Counted from the first letter of the stretch, positions 51,360 to 61,516 are shown. The stretch is DNA of 64,000 bases from Synechococcus sp. C9 (GCF_022984075.1 NZ_JALAAD010000001.1:434001-498000); one strand, 5' to 3'. Made by a program: numbers and translations. The notes: generated by a model not told the origin, from the sequence alone.

Positions 51360-51599
51360 GGTTCCGATTACTGTCCAAAGGTTTGGGATATTGGGGAGCA
51401 TCCAGCTATTAGATTAATATAGCAGTCCTAACCCAATGGGGGAAACAAATTTGCAAAAGATATGGCAATGCTCAATGGTTTATGTTGTGTGAATTATAAG
51501 TAAGATAACCAAGTAATATGGGAGTCGGTGTCGAGCGACCCTTGATGCTCTAAATATGTAATTTTACCTAATTTTTGCCTACAATCACAGCTTGATTAC

Positions 51600-51699
51600 T
51601 ATAGCAATCCTAAATGAGAATGGAACAGGAGTTGTAGGGACACCACCCCCGTATTTGGTTCTGAAAAATTTTTGTCTGAAAATCAAGTGGATTGCTATA
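51600..51699. repeat. Family-A MITE-like element, inverted
   Basis: Termini TATAGCAATCCTAA and tggattgctata; core gttgtagggacaccaccccc and gtatttggttctg carry several substitutions. A half copy (tatagcagtcctaaccca) lies at 51419-51436. The rest of 51402-51720 shows no gene. Confidence 0.78.
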
Positions 51700-51780
51700 T
51701 GTATTTATATAATGTTTACGTTTGCAATTGGTTCCTGAAATACTAGTTGGGCGACAGGAATGCCATAGTGGAGGGGTAAT

Positions 51781-52980
51781 ATGGGACAAGAAAAAGTATT
51801 CCAAAGACACCAGCAACGCGTCTTTTTCAAGAGTCAAGACCTTGATTTCTACCTGGTATGGGCAATGGGCTTCTCGACCTATCAAGGGGCTGAACTTGGA
51901 GAATGCTTGCGTATTGCATCACAAATCAACGAGAGTGATCTGGCAAGCTGGGTAAGAGCATGGAAAACGATGGCCGCTCACCTGGAACAAGTGGCTGCGG
52001 TTATGCAGACCAAGGGTCACCTAGTGAGTGCCCATGAAACCTACCTGCGCGCGATGACCTACTACCGCTTCGCCTCCGTTTGTCAACCTCCTCAAGACCC
52101 CGATTTGCCTGCAACCTGGCAAAGGATGAGGGAGTGTTTTCGCAAGGTGGCCGAGTTGTCCAATCCACCCATCACCCCGCTTCAGATACCCTTTGAGGGC
52201 AAGACGCTCACGGGTTACTTTATGCGACCCGCTATGTCGGGCACGAAGCGCCCGACCTTGCTGGCAGTCAGCGGCGGCGAAGGTGTGGCCGAAGATATGT
52301 ATTTCTTCGGTGGCTTAGCTGGCATTCGGCGCGGTTATAGTGTCTTGATGTTTGAGGGGCCAGGACAAGGTCAGGCAATCCTGGATGGAATGACCGTTCG
52401 TCTAGACACCGAAGTAGTTGCAAGACAGATTGTAGACTTTGCATTAGAGTTGCCCGAAGTAGACGGTAAGCGCCTGGCGATTTACGGGATTAGCGGCGGC
52501 GGCTATGCGGTCACAAGAGCCGCCGCTTTCGAGAAGCGAATCAAGGCATGTATTGCTAATCCGCCAATCATTGATCTTCCGCGCGTTTTGCAGTCGGAAT
52601 GGGGTGCCTTCCAGAAAGCCCCAAATACAGTCAAGGAGATGGTGCTGGGAATTCTTACCCGCCGAAATCCCGTGGCGCGGCTTGCATTGAGCAAACTTCT
52701 CTGGTCGGCGGGCGTTGACCGAATTACTGAATATATGATGAAAGTCAGCGAGGCACGCGTTGAGGTGGAGAATATCGAGTGTGCCCTGCTATGCATGGTT
52801 GGTACTGCTGATCCAGTAGAGTGTATTCGGCAAACGCACGAGTGTTACGACCGACTGCGAGGGCAAAAAGCTATCCGCGTATTCACCCCCGAAGAAGGTG
52901 CCGACGCCCATTGCCAGGTGAACAACTTGAGTCTTTCTAATCAAACGCTGTTTGATTGGTTAGATGAGGTTCTAATGTAG
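51781..52980 (+). CDS. Alpha/beta hydrolase, FrsA/2,6-dihydropseudooxynicotine hydrolase-like (cassette gene)
   Basis: The 399-residue protein has an N-terminal helical cap (about 1-135) and an alpha/beta hydrolase domain. The nucleophile elbow is GISGGGY (near residue 239), the oxyanion region LLAVSGGEG, and the catalytic Asp and His are likely in VGTADPVECI and EGADAHCQV. Codon use (CGC, GCG, GAG) differs from the CGG/CCC-rich neighbours. ATG 51781 follows ggagggg. It is the only gene of the apparent integron cassette. Substrate unknown. Confidence 0.85.
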   Translation: MGQEKVFQRHQQRVFFKSQDLDFYLVWAMGFSTYQGAELGECLRIASQINESDLASWVRAWKTMAAHLEQVAAVMQTKGHLVSAHETYLRAMTYYRFASVCQPPQDPDLPATWQRMRECFRKVAELSNPPITPLQIPFEGKTLTGYFMRPAMSGTKRPTLLAVSGGEGVAEDMYFFGGLAGIRRGYSVLMFEGPGQGQAILDGMTVRLDTEVVARQIVDFALELPEVDGKRLAIYGISGGGYAVTRAAAFEKRIKACIANPPIIDLPRVLQSEWGAFQKAPNTVKEMVLGILTRRNPVARLALSKLLWSAGVDRITEYMMKVSEARVEVENIECALLCMVGTADPVECIRQTHECYDRLRGQKAIRVFTPEEGADAHCQVNNLSLSNQTLFDWLDEVLM

Positions 52981-52992
52981 CGTCAAAGTGCC

Positions 52993-53058
<66 letters not shown>

Positions 53059-53128
53059 CTAGGAGGATTTGACAATTTTTATCCACCCGAAAAGTGGAGT
53101 TAGAAACGGAATTTCATCTGACGTTCAA

Positions 53129-53200
<72 letters not shown>

Positions 53201-53244
53201 ATGCGTTTTTTATCATAGCAAGCTGGGGGGTATTTCAGCAACCT

Positions 53245-54348
53245 TTAGCGGGGAAGGACTTGTCCCTGCACCACCTGAAATTGTTGCGCTCCCGCCAGCC
53301 AGGGGGGATAAAACCGCTCTAAATCCGTGGTGGTAATGATGGTTTGCACCCGCTCCCCAATTACGGTGAGCAACTGCTGTTGCCGTTTCAGGTCTAGTTC
53401 CGCCAGTACGTCATCCAAAAGTAAGAGGGGGGTTTCGCCCAGGACGGTTTCCAAAAGCTCTAATTCCGCCAATTTGAGAGCCAGAACCAGGGTGCGCTGT
53501 TGCCCTTGGGAGGCGTAGGTGCGGGCGGGCTGACCGTTGAGACGGAAATGCACCTCGTCCCGGTGGGGGCCAACCAGGGTGGTTTTTTGGGCGAGTTCGG
53601 CGGGCAGTTTCATTTCAAGGTGTCGCTGGAATTGCGCCCGAATCACTTCGTTGTCATTCTCCGGCACGGGCACACAGGGGGCGTAGGTGATGTCTAGGGT
53701 TTCTGCGGCTTGGCTGATGCGTTGGTGCCAGGTCTGGGCGAGGGGTGCCAACCGTTCCAGGAGACGAAAACGACGGCGGATCAGGCGGGTGCCGGTTTGG
53801 ATCAGCAGGTCATTCCAGGGGGTGAGGTGGGCTGGGGTCAAGGGTTCCTGCCGGAGGAGCGCATTCCTTTGCCGCAGAACCCGTTGGTACTCCTGCAAAA
53901 GTTGGCTGTACAGGGGTTCCAGTTGCACCAGGGTTTGATCCAGCCAATCCCGGCGTTGCCCCGGGCCGCCCCGCACCAGTTCTAAGTCCAGGCAGGAGAA
54001 AAATACCGCCCGCAGATACCCCAAAAAATCCACCTGCCGCCGTTGGGTCTGCTGATTCACCGCCAGGGTACGCCGCCCAGAAGCCCGCAGGGTCAAGGTT
54101 AACTGCGCCGGGTCGGGTTGTCGCTCCACTTCGGCGTGCAGGCGTGCCATGGCCTGATTGGTTTGGATCAGGTCCCCATCCCGCTGGGCCCGGGGGGAAT
54201 GGAGGGTTGCCAACAGCAAAATCGCCTCAATCAGGTTGGACTTGCCCTGGGCGTTGTCCCCCAGCAGGATGGTCTGTCGGCCGGTGAAGGTGATCGCCTG
54301 CTCGGTGTAGTTGCGAAAGTGCCATAGGTGCAGATGGTGTAAATACAC
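53245..54348 (-). CDS. recF: DNA replication and repair protein RecF
   Basis: This SMC-like ATPase loads RecA at gaps through RecFOR. The 367-residue protein has the Walker A GDNAQGKSNL (about 31-40), the signature YASQGQQRTLVLALKLAELELLE (about 282-305) and Walker B LLLLDDVLAELD (about 314-325). ATG 54348 gives MYLHHLHLWHFRNY, the family start. It ends 3 bases after the upstream coiled-coil gene, pointing to an operon with the coiled-coil and SPOR genes. Confidence 0.95.
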   Translation of the reverse strand: MYLHHLHLWHFRNYTEQAITFTGRQTILLGDNAQGKSNLIEAILLLATLHSPRAQRDGDLIQTNQAMARLHAEVERQPDPAQLTLTLRASGRRTLAVNQQTQRRQVDFLGYLRAVFFSCLDLELVRGGPGQRRDWLDQTLVQLEPLYSQLLQEYQRVLRQRNALLRQEPLTPAHLTPWNDLLIQTGTRLIRRRFRLLERLAPLAQTWHQRISQAAETLDITYAPCVPVPENDNEVIRAQFQRHLEMKLPAELAQKTTLVGPHRDEVHFRLNGQPARTYASQGQQRTLVLALKLAELELLETVLGETPLLLLDDVLAELDLKRQQQLLTVIGERVQTIITTTDLERFYPPWLAGAQQFQVVQGQVLPR

Positions 54349-54351
54349 CGA

Positions 54352-54843
54352 TCACCGCTGATACATGGAGGGCAGGTATTCCCCCAGGTGATGTTCCCAC
54401 AGTTCCACTTCTGCTTCGAGGCGATGCACCAGTTCCTCTGTGTCGTTCAAAACCGCCGGGAGGGTGCCATCGGTGATGTGTTGGCGCAGGTCGCAGATGG
54501 CTTTACGGGCTTCGGCGGTGGATACCCGTGCCGTCAGGACTTCCCGGCGCACCTGGATGGCTTGCACCTGCTGTTCCAGATGGCGCAGTTGTTCCTGGAG
54601 TTGGCGGCAGTGGAGGCTCTGGTGGACAAGGGCCTGTTGCAATTCCTGGCGAATTTGGGGACAAACCGCCCGTTGTAGCTGACGACGGAGCCGCCGTTGG
54701 GTCGCCACCACCAAGGCCACCATCCGTTTGACCTGGAGCAATTGCCGCTGTAATTGGTTCACCCACTGCTCCAACAGCCGTTCCGGGTCAGGGGACTTTC
54801 GCCAAGGCCACAGGTTCACCGGGGCACCTCTAGGGATAAACAC
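54352..54843 (-). CDS. Coiled-coil protein, weakly PspA/IM30-like
   Basis: The 163-residue protein is almost all helix, rich in Gln, Arg and Leu (QLQRQLLQVKRMVALVVATQRRLRRQLQ, LQEQLRHLEQQVQAIQVRREVLTARVSTAEARKAI). It resembles a part of PspA/IM30-type proteins in pattern (LVHRLEAEVELWEHHL) but is shorter, so the relation is tentative. It overlaps the SPOR gene end by 14 bases and is followed by recF. Function unknown. Confidence 0.6.
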   Translation of the reverse strand: MFIPRGAPVNLWPWRKSPDPERLLEQWVNQLQRQLLQVKRMVALVVATQRRLRRQLQRAVCPQIRQELQQALVHQSLHCRQLQEQLRHLEQQVQAIQVRREVLTARVSTAEARKAICDLRQHITDGTLPAVLNDTEELVHRLEAEVELWEHHLGEYLPSMYQR

Positions 54844-55933
54844 GGGCCGTCATGCCCTTTGCCTTTAAGTCTGCCACAAATTGTTCCGCCTGATCCCGTG
54901 CCTCAAAGGCGGCCAGTTGAATCTTGACCCCGTCGGAAAATTGCCAGACGAAGGCTTCCGGTACTACCTTTTGGGCTTCCGTGAGGCTCTGCTCATTCCG
55001 GTAGTCCGTGACCACATAGTAAAATGCCGGGCTGGGACTGGCCGCTGGGCTGGCTTTCGGGCTGGCGGTGGGAATGGCACTCACATCCGGCAGTTCCTTA
55101 CGGGTGAGATTGGGGACGGGAGCGAGGTTAGAGGCATTGGGGGAGGACACCACCGCACTCTCCGGCGGCGGGGCGGGCACTGTCAACTGGGGGCTATGGG
55201 TCGGCCGGGGCTGTTCCCGGTGCAAAAGCAACAAAATTCCCAAGGTACCGAGGGTGGCCGCCGTGACCCCCAGGGCAAAACCCAAAACCGGCTGGCGCAA
55301 TCCTCCCTGGGACAGGGTTCGCTGGTGGGGTTCCGAGAAGGTCTCTACCCAGGGGTCCCCTACCGCCTCCGGGGGCACCGCCAAGGTTCCCGCTGGGGCA
55401 TGACGGCGCGCAAACACCCGGTTCAGACGCTCCGACCAGGAGGGCCGGGGGGGCACGGACAGGACGGATGCCACGCCTTCTGGTTGTATTTGCTCTTCTG
55501 GTGCCACTTCTGCGAGCAAGTGGGCGACCTCATCCGTAATTTCATCCTCCCCCGCATCCAATTCCCCTGTATCCAAAAGAGCCAGGGCATCCGGGGGTGG
55601 GGCCGCTGGCGGCACAAAAGCCACCGTTGCCTCCAAGTCTTCCGGTTCTTCCGGCAGTTTGGTCATAGCCACTGTCGCATCCAATGCCGGTGCAACCTCT
55701 GGGGAGGGCATGACTGCCTCCGTCGGTTCCAGGGGCGCATCCGCACTGGCCGCCGGGGGAAACGTCCAAGCGGTGTCCGGGGGTGGGGTGGGGTGACTGC
55801 TCAAAAGCGACTGCCAAAATTCCGGTTGCCAACGGTGCCGCTCCGTCTGTAATTGGCGCAATTCCTGCTCCAGGTCAATATCCAGGCAGGCTAAAGCCCC
55901 CATCAAGGTCGTCCGCTCCGCAGTGGTTCTCAT
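54830..55933 (-). CDS. SPOR-domain membrane protein
   Basis: The protein (368 residues from ATG 55933) has a cytosolic N-terminal part rich in Pro, Ala and acidic residues (about 1-215), one membrane helix (PVLGFALGVTAATLGTLGILLLL), a periplasmic Pro/Ser linker and a C-terminal SPOR-like domain (KIQLAAFEARDQAEQFVADLKAKGMTARVYP). SPOR domains bind denuded peptidoglycan at division sites. The likely role is in septal wall binding. The ATG at 55939 is an alternative. The gene heads the SPOR-coiled coil-recF operon. Confidence 0.75.
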   Translation of the reverse strand: MRTTAERTTLMGALACLDIDLEQELRQLQTERHRWQPEFWQSLLSSHPTPPPDTAWTFPPAASADAPLEPTEAVMPSPEVAPALDATVAMTKLPEEPEDLEATVAFVPPAAPPPDALALLDTGELDAGEDEITDEVAHLLAEVAPEEQIQPEGVASVLSVPPRPSWSERLNRVFARRHAPAGTLAVPPEAVGDPWVETFSEPHQRTLSQGGLRQPVLGFALGVTAATLGTLGILLLLHREQPRPTHSPQLTVPAPPPESAVVSSPNASNLAPVPNLTRKELPDVSAIPTASPKASPAASPSPAFYYVVTDYRNEQSLTEAQKVVPEAFVWQFSDGVKIQLAAFEARDQAEQFVADLKAKGMTARVYP

Positions 55934-55992
55934 GGTCACACCTCACAGAAAATTAAAGGTTGCGGGGGAGGAGCGAAGTCAGCGACGAGAAC

Positions 55993-56379
55993 CTAATTAC
56001 TCCCGGCAAAAATGACATTCGGGAATCGGTTTTGTGCCTCTTGGAGGGTATGGAAACGGGTGGCTCTACCCTCCTCCCAATAGTTAATCACTTCCGTCGC
56101 TTGATTCAATAATTCTACTTTATCCGATTCAGGAATCCAGGATTTGGCATCCAGTTCATTTTTCAGTTGTTCCCAGGCGTTGTCCCGGGGCCAAAAAAAA
56201 TAACAGGTCAAGGGACTGCTCCCCGTACCCACAATCTGATCCACCGCCAGCCCCACATCTTTTTGCAACCAGAGGGCTTTCAACTGAAATTTAAGCAAAC
56301 GAACCTCCAGAATCAATTTATTGATGGATGATGACAATGATAGTCTATTACGATAACTTATTCCTGCCGTTTTTGCCAT
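55993..56379 (-). CDS. 30S ribosomal protein PSRP-3 (Ycf65)
   Basis: The core [72 protein letters not shown] is that of PSRP-3/Ycf65, the small-subunit ribosomal protein shared by cyanobacteria and plastids (shown here only by family name and key parts: [34 protein letters not shown]). The frame gives 128 residues, about 25 longer than usual, so the true start may be an internal TTG near residue 22. It is divergent from the HAD gene by 12 bases. Confidence 0.88.
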   Translation of the reverse strand: MAKTAGISYRNRLSLSSSINKLILEVRLLKFQLKALWLQKDVGLAVDQIVGTGSSPLTCYFFWPRDNAWEQLKNELDAKSWIPESDKVELLNQATEVINYWEEGRATRFHTLQEAQNRFPNVIFAGSN

Positions 56380-56391
56380 CCTGCGCTTGCC

Positions 56392-57126
56392 ATGTCGAAG
56401 TTGGGGCTATTGATCTGCGATATTGATGGGGTGATTCGGGATGTGCGCCATTCCTACCGGCGGGCGATCCAGGCGACCGTTGCCCACTTCACCCAGGGAC
56501 AGTACGAACCGACTTTGGCGGCTATTGACCAACTCAAAAGCGAAGGCTATTGGAACAACGACTGGTCGGCGACCCAGGAATTGCTCCGGCGTTGGGGGAA
56601 AAATGTGCCCCTGGAGGCGGTTATCACCCACTTTCAAACACTGTATTGGGGCGATACGGAGACCCCCACCGGCTTGATTACCCAGGAGGAATTGTTAATT
56701 ACGGCGGAGTATTTTCACCAATTAAGCCAACGGGGTTGGGGATGGGGATTTTTCAGTGGTGCCCCCCGCCGGGAAGCCCAGTACGCCCTGGAACGGTTGG
56801 GGGTGAGTTCTGCCCCCTTGGTGGGGATGGAGGATGCACCGGCAAAACCTGACCCGACGGGACTTTTGCGGCTGGTGGCGACCTGGAATTGCCCCCCCGG
56901 TACGCCCGTGATTTATGCCGGGGATACGGTGGCGGATATGCTGACGGTGCGGGCGGCGGAGCAGGAACAACCGGGGTATCGCTGGGTCGCCGTCGGGATT
57001 CTCCCCCCCCATGTACAAGCAAATCAGCAGGCGATTGATAGTTATACAAAAACATTACAACAGCAGGGAGCCGACCTGGTTTTGCCTAAACTTAATCTGT
57101 TGATTCCCGAATCTGTGCTACCTTAG
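56392..57126 (+). CDS. HAD-superfamily hydrolase (TIGR01548-like)
   Basis: The 244-residue phosphatase-type protein has the nucleophile motif [13 protein letters not shown] (Asp10 and Asp12), [14 protein letters not shown] (motif II), the Lys in [14 protein letters not shown] and [13 protein letters not shown] (acidic motif). It fits the TIGR01548 subgroup typical of cyanobacteria, whose substrate is unknown. ATG 56392 follows gcgcttgcc without a strong ribosome binding site. The SRPBCC gene is 20 bases downstream. Confidence 0.85.
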   Translation: MSKLGLLICDIDGVIRDVRHSYRRAIQATVAHFTQGQYEPTLAAIDQLKSEGYWNNDWSATQELLRRWGKNVPLEAVITHFQTLYWGDTETPTGLITQEELLITAEYFHQLSQRGWGWGFFSGAPRREAQYALERLGVSSAPLVGMEDAPAKPDPTGLLRLVATWNCPPGTPVIYAGDTVADMLTVRAAEQEQPGYRWVAVGILPPHVQANQQAIDSYTKTLQQQGADLVLPKLNLLIPESVLP

Positions 57127-57146
57127 CGGCGGGAACTGGGGCAGGT

Positions 57147-57680
57147 ATGAATCAAGACTTAGACGCACTTGAGGAAGCCGGTATAGAACCTGGGGAGCCG
57201 GAGGTGCCGGTGGTGGTGGAGCGGTTGAGTCGTTGGGAGCGGCGGATTCAGGCGACCATTGCGATTCCCCAGCCGGTGGAACCGATTTGGCGGGTGTTGA
57301 CTGACTATGAAGCCCTGGCGGATTTTATCCCCAATTTGGCGGTGAGTCGCCGATTGGCACACCCAGAAGCGAAGATTCGTTTGGAGCAGGTGGGCACCCA
57401 GCCGCTGTTGAAATTTAATTTTCGGGCACGGGTAGTAGTGGATATTGAAGAATTTTACCCGCAACGCATCGCCTTCACGGGGGTGGAAGGGGATTTTAGC
57501 CGGTTTGATGGGGCGTGGTCTTTGCAACCCCAAGCCACGGCAACCCAGTTATGTTACCTGGTGCATTTGCGTCCCCGGGCGAGCTTACCGGTGCGATTGA
57601 TTGAGGGGCGGATCACCCGGGGGATTCAGAGGAATTTACTGGCAATTCGGGAGCGGGTGAATCAGTTGGTCATGACATAG
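57147..57680 (+). CDS. SRPBCC (START-like) family protein
   Basis: The 177-residue protein has an acidic N-terminal tail (NQDLDALEEAGIEPGEPEVPVVVERL) followed by a START-like cyclase/dehydrase domain: QATIAIPQPVEPIWRVLTDYEALADFIPNLAVSRRL and GVEGDFSRFDGAWSLQP. Such proteins bind hydrophobic ligands such as lipids or tetrapyrroles. Specific ligand unknown. It overlaps the radical SAM gene at its 3' end by 11 bases, in convergent orientation. Confidence 0.85.
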   Translation: MNQDLDALEEAGIEPGEPEVPVVVERLSRWERRIQATIAIPQPVEPIWRVLTDYEALADFIPNLAVSRRLAHPEAKIRLEQVGTQPLLKFNFRARVVVDIEEFYPQRIAFTGVEGDFSRFDGAWSLQPQATATQLCYLVHLRPRASLPVRLIEGRITRGIQRNLLAIRERVNQLVMT

Positions 57681-59274
57681 CTAGGGAACGTTCCCGATGG
57701 GAAACCAGCATTTCTAAACCGACGGTGCCGGTCAAATGTTGCCAGGGTAAAAAGGCATTTTCTACCCAGTTGTCATGCACATAAAAATCTAGGGGCGGCA
57801 GTTGTCCTTTTAATTCCTTAAATGCCCGTCGAATACCCCCCAGGGAAACCCCATAACTGCGGGTGAGCAAAAGAATTTCCGTTAAGCGGCGATCCCCCCG
57901 GGAAATTAACGCCTGTACCAGGGAATCTTTGTAGCTTTCCGGGCGAAATTCTACCCCCGATTTCCCCAATTGTTTGCCCAAGAATTGCAGACGTTTTTCC
58001 GCCAGGGGATTCACCCCCAACCACTGCCAAGGGGTCTGGGCTTTGGGGACAAAAGTACTGCATCCCAGGGTTAAACGTAGCCGGGGCGTGAGTTTGCGTA
58101 ATTCTTGCGCTAGGTTAATCGTAGCTTGTATATCGGTTTCAGTTTCCGTAGGTACGCCCACCATTGTGTAAAGTTTTAAGCCTTTTAAGCCCCCGGTTTG
58201 GGCAGTTTGAGCCGCCTGGAAAATTTCCGCCTGGGTGAGTTTTTTGTTAATTACCTGGCGCAATCGTTCCGAACCACTTTCTACGGCAATGGTTAGGGAT
58301 TGGGTCTGATGTTGCACCAGGGTTTTTACGAGTAATTCATCCACCGTTGCCGCCCGCACGGAAGCAATACTGAGGCGCATGGCATCAAATTCTGGTTGGT
58401 TGAGATAGGTTAATAATTCAGGAAACTCCGGGTGTTGCGTCACCGAAGGACCGAGTAAGCCAATCCGGTTGGTCACCTGTAACCCCCGTGCAATGGCAGG
58501 AATTAACCCCTGTGCCATCCCCGCCTTGCGAAAGGGCAAGGTTAAATAACTGGCGAGGCAAAACCGGCACATTTCTGGGCAACTGCGTACCACCTCCACC
58601 ATGTAAATGTTTTCCCAGGCGGCATGGGGGGTAACAATCGTAGAAGTGGCGAGGGTATTGCCTTTATGGGTTTGTCGTTGAATGTTTGACGGCGCATCCG
58701 GGTGGGGGATAATTGTCTCAATTGCCCCCGTGATATTGGTATAAATGGGTTGATAAAATTGGGGCACATAAACCCCCGGAATCTGGGCTAATTTTAATAA
58801 CTTTTCCAGTCGGTCACTCTGACGGATTTCTTGATAGTGATCTAAAAAATTGGGGATTAATTCTTCCCCATCGCCGAGCAAAATTACATCAAAAAAATTG
58901 GCAAACGGTTCCGGGTTGGCACTCAACACGGGACCACCCCCAAACACCAAAGGATGGTGATTTTCCCGTTCCCGGCTCAACAGGGGAATACCGAACTGCT
59001 CCAACAGGTCAAAAATGCGGGGATAATCCAATTCCCAACCACAGGAAAACCCCACTAATTCCGGCGGCTCCGGCACCGGTTCCCCCCCATCCGTGAACCA
59101 ACGGCTCACCCGCACATCGGTTCGTTGCGCCAACATTCCCCAAATCCACTGGTACCCCAGACTGGTAATGCCCACCGTGTACGTATTGGGAAACGCCCAC
59201 ACCACCGGCACTGCCCCCACAGAAGGCATGGCTGGGGTCAACAGGTGAATTTCATCCGCCCAAGGAAGATTCAC
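57670..59274 (-). CDS. B12-binding-like radical SAM protein
   Basis: The 534-residue protein has an N-terminal cobalamin-binding-type Rossmann part (LVGFSCGWELDYPRIFDLLEQFGIPLL) and a radical SAM domain with CPEMCRFC (CxxxCxxC, near residue 232), GLLGPSVTQHPEF and VESGSERLRQVINKKLT. The family is the YgiQ/Elp3-like TIGR03960-related group of cyanobacteria; substrate unknown. It ends in convergent overlap with the SRPBCC gene. It is divergent from psbB by 198 bases. Confidence 0.85.
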   Translation of the reverse strand: MNLPWADEIHLLTPAMPSVGAVPVVWAFPNTYTVGITSLGYQWIWGMLAQRTDVRVSRWFTDGGEPVPEPPELVGFSCGWELDYPRIFDLLEQFGIPLLSRERENHHPLVFGGGPVLSANPEPFANFFDVILLGDGEELIPNFLDHYQEIRQSDRLEKLLKLAQIPGVYVPQFYQPIYTNITGAIETIIPHPDAPSNIQRQTHKGNTLATSTIVTPHAAWENIYMVEVVRSCPEMCRFCLASYLTLPFRKAGMAQGLIPAIARGLQVTNRIGLLGPSVTQHPEFPELLTYLNQPEFDAMRLSIASVRAATVDELLVKTLVQHQTQSLTIAVESGSERLRQVINKKLTQAEIFQAAQTAQTGGLKGLKLYTMVGVPTETETDIQATINLAQELRKLTPRLRLTLGCSTFVPKAQTPWQWLGVNPLAEKRLQFLGKQLGKSGVEFRPESYKDSLVQALISRGDRRLTEILLLTRSYGVSLGGIRRAFKELKGQLPPLDFYVHDNWVENAFLPWQHLTGTVGLEMLVSHRERSLAMS

Positions 59275-59472
59275 TGGGGTTTGCTGAGGGTAATGTTAAG
59301 TGATATTAAGAAATGGCTAGGGTTTTCCAGAGGTTTCTTAGTAAAATGTAACCTAAGTTTCGTTGCCGTCCCACTGGCGGTGGGGGGGTGGCTGGTTCTC
59401 CTAGCCTAATTAACCCTTACAATCGAAGCTGTCGGTACAAAAAAGATTTAAGACGAAGGAGGCGTGTAGTCA

Positions 59473-61008
59473 ATGGGACTACCCTGGTATCGTGTTCATA
59501 CAGTCGTCATTAATGACCCGGGGCGGCTGATTTCGGTGCATTTAATGCACACGGCGCTGGTGGCGGGCTGGGCTGGTTCGATGGCGCTCTACGAGTTGGC
59601 TATTTTTGACCACACCGACCCGGTGTTGAACCCCATGTGGCGGCAGGGGATGTTTGTTCTGCCGTTCATGGTGCGTTTGGGTGTGACCCAATCCTGGGGG
59701 GGCTGGAGCATCACGGGTGAACCGGCGACGGATGCGGGCATTTGGTCGTTTGAAGGGGTGGCGGCGGCGCATATTATTCTGTCGGGTCTGTTGTTTTTGG
59801 CGGCAATTTGGCACTGGGTCTATTGGGATTTAGAACTGTTCCGTGACCCCCGCACGGGCGAACCGGCTTTGGATTTGCCCAAGATGTTTGGCATTCACCT
59901 GTTCCTATCTGGTCTGCTGTGCTTTGGGTTTGGGGCATTTCACCTCACGGGGCTGTTTGGACCGGGGATGTGGGTGTCTGACCCCTACGGGTTAACGGGT
60001 CATGTGCAACCGGTGGCACCGTCCTGGGGACCGGAAGGGTTTAATCCCTTCAATCCGGGGGGCGTGGTGGCGCACCATATTGCTGCGGGCATTGTGGGGA
60101 TCATTGCGGGGCTGTTCCACCTGACCGTGCGACCGCCCCAACGGCTCTACCGGGCACTGCGGATGGGGAATATCGAAACCGTGCTTTCCAGCAGTATTGC
60201 CGCCGTATTTTTCGCCGCTTTTATCGTGGCGGGGACGATGTGGTACGGTTCGGCGACCACCCCCATTGAACTGTTTGGTCCCACCCGTTACCAATGGGAC
60301 AAGGGCTATTTCCAGCAGGAAATTCAACGGCGGGTGCAGGCGGATTTGGCGGCGGGTCTCACCAAGGAGCAAGCCTGGTCGAACATTCCCGAAAAATTGG
60401 CTTTCTACGATTATGTGGGCAACAGTCCCGCCAAGGGCGGTTTGTTCCGGGTCGGACCGATGAACAAGGGGGATGGGCTGGCTCAGGGTTGGCTGGGTCA
60501 TCCCGAGTTCAAGGATGCCGAGGGGCGTATCCTGACCGTGCGCCGTTTGCCCAATTTCTTTGAAACCTTCCCGGTGGTGCTGGTGGATCAGGACGGGGTG
60601 GTACGGGCGGACATTCCCTTCCGGCGGGCGGATTCCCAGTACAGTATCGAGCAAACCGGGGTGACGGTCACCTTCTACGGGGGCGAAAACAACGGCAAAA
60701 CCTTTACCGACCCGGCGATGGTGAAGCAGTTTGCCCGCAAAGCCCAACTGGGGGAACCCTTCGCCTTTGACCGGGAAATTTTCAACTCGGATGGGGTGTT
60801 CCGCACCAGTCCTCGGGGTTGGTTTACCTTCGGTCATGCCTGTTTTGCTCTGCTGTTCTTCTTCGGTCACATCTGGCACGGCTCCCGCACCCTGTTCCGG
60901 GATGTGTTTGCCGGGATTGACGAAAGCGTTACCGAGCAGGTGGAATTTGGTGCCTTCCTGAAAGTGGGGGACAAAACCACCCGCCGCACGGAAGAAACAG
61001 CGGTTTAA
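59473..61008 (+). CDS. psbB: Photosystem II CP47 chlorophyll protein
   Basis: Core antenna of photosystem II with six membrane helices and 16 chlorophylls; feeds energy to the D1/D2 reaction centre. The 511-residue protein begins [20 protein letters not shown] and has conserved His pairs in [42 protein letters not shown] and [16 protein letters not shown], with a large lumenal loop E (about 265-450). Ribosome binding site gaaggagg precedes ATG 59473. No psbT follows in the 230 bases downstream. Confidence 0.98.
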   Translation: MGLPWYRVHTVVINDPGRLISVHLMHTALVAGWAGSMALYELAIFDHTDPVLNPMWRQGMFVLPFMVRLGVTQSWGGWSITGEPATDAGIWSFEGVAAAHIILSGLLFLAAIWHWVYWDLELFRDPRTGEPALDLPKMFGIHLFLSGLLCFGFGAFHLTGLFGPGMWVSDPYGLTGHVQPVAPSWGPEGFNPFNPGGVVAHHIAAGIVGIIAGLFHLTVRPPQRLYRALRMGNIETVLSSSIAAVFFAAFIVAGTMWYGSATTPIELFGPTRYQWDKGYFQQEIQRRVQADLAAGLTKEQAWSNIPEKLAFYDYVGNSPAKGGLFRVGPMNKGDGLAQGWLGHPEFKDAEGRILTVRRLPNFFETFPVVLVDQDGVVRADIPFRRADSQYSIEQTGVTVTFYGGENNGKTFTDPAMVKQFARKAQLGEPFAFDREIFNSDGVFRTSPRGWFTFGHACFALLFFFGHIWHGSRTLFRDVFAGIDESVTEQVEFGAFLKVGDKTTRRTEETAV

Positions 61009-61030
61009 TTTACCCTAATATCCATCCCTT

Positions 61031-61064
61031 GGGGGGTCAGGGGTTTCCTGGCTCCCTATTTTTT
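61031..61064 (+). terminator. Rho-independent terminator after psbB
   Basis: GGGGGGTCAGG (61031-61041) pairs with CCTGGCTCCC (61047-61056), with two G-U pairs, then TATTTTTTG. It lies about 25 bases after the psbB stop and ends the psbB transcript. Confidence 0.75.
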
Positions 61065-61094
61065 GAGTATGGCAACACTAAATTAAACGAGATA

Positions 61095-61230
61095 AATAAA
61101 TTAAATTAACACTGGAACAGGGGTCGCAGGGCACCGCCCCGCCTTGGTTCTAGGGAATCTCACTTCTCGCTTATCACTCCTTACTCCTCACTGCTCGTTG
61201 CAGGGCACCGCCCCGCCCTCGTTCTGGAAA
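61095..61230. repeat. Two decayed repeat cores after psbB
   Basis: ggaacaggggtcgcagggca with ccttggttctaggg, and later gttgcagggcaccgccccgc with cgttctggaaaac, are two copies of the core shared by families A and B. Neither has clear termini. Confidence 0.55.
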
Positions 61231-61240
61231 ACTTTTATTG

Positions 61241-61516
61241 TTAAGACTTTTTCGGCAACAAACTGCGAATCCCCAACAGGAAAAAACCAACGGCAGCGAC
61301 AATTTGCACCGCATCCAAGGGCAAAATCTGCGTCAGTTGCTCCCCCAGAAACACCCCCAAAAAACTAGCCGTGATCAGGGCAGTCGCCGTACCCAAAAAC
61401 ACCCACCGGGGCGCTGTCGAACCCCCACTCAGGGCAATAGTTGCCAATTGGCTTTTATCCCCAATTTCTGCTAAAAAAACCGTTAAAAAAGTCAATCCCA
61501 ATAACTTCCAATTCAT
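61241..61516 (-). CDS. GDT1/UPF0016 family small membrane protein B
   Basis: With ATG 61516 the protein has 91 residues and three membrane helices. The cation-binding motif is AEIGDKSQLATIALS (about 15-29). Usual family members have two such motifs in about 200 residues; here the second is in the adjacent gene. The start overlaps the stop of that gene (ATGA at 61513-61516). Family members export Mn2+ in cyanobacteria or transport Ca2+/Mn2+ in eukaryotes. The two proteins probably form a heterodimer. Confidence 0.88.
   Translation of the reverse strand: MNWKLLGLTFLTVFLAEIGDKSQLATIALSGGSTAPRWVFLGTATALITASFLGVFLGEQLTQILPLDAVQIVAAVGFFLLGIRSLLPKKS

Noticed and set aside
51402-51599. Integron integrase or attI site near the cassette
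   Set aside because: No frame on either strand between 51402 and 51746 or after 53058 resembles a tyrosine recombinase; the cassette is isolated within this window.
54881-55852. 323-codon antisense frame over the SPOR gene
   Set aside because: Gly/Arg-rich shadow of the Pro/Ala-rich SPOR protein; no recognisable fold.
59992-60879. 295-codon antisense frame over psbB
   Set aside because: Shadow of psbB codon bias; no ribosome binding site and low-complexity His/Arg/Pro content.
61141-61200. Yfr1-like small RNA (ACTCCTCAC)
   Set aside because: The sequence gives ACTCCTCACTG, not the full Yfr1 core, and no flanking hairpins were found.
61009-61240. psbT downstream of psbB
   Set aside because: No frame resembling the about 31-residue PsbT is present; an intrinsic terminator and repeat cores follow psbB directly.
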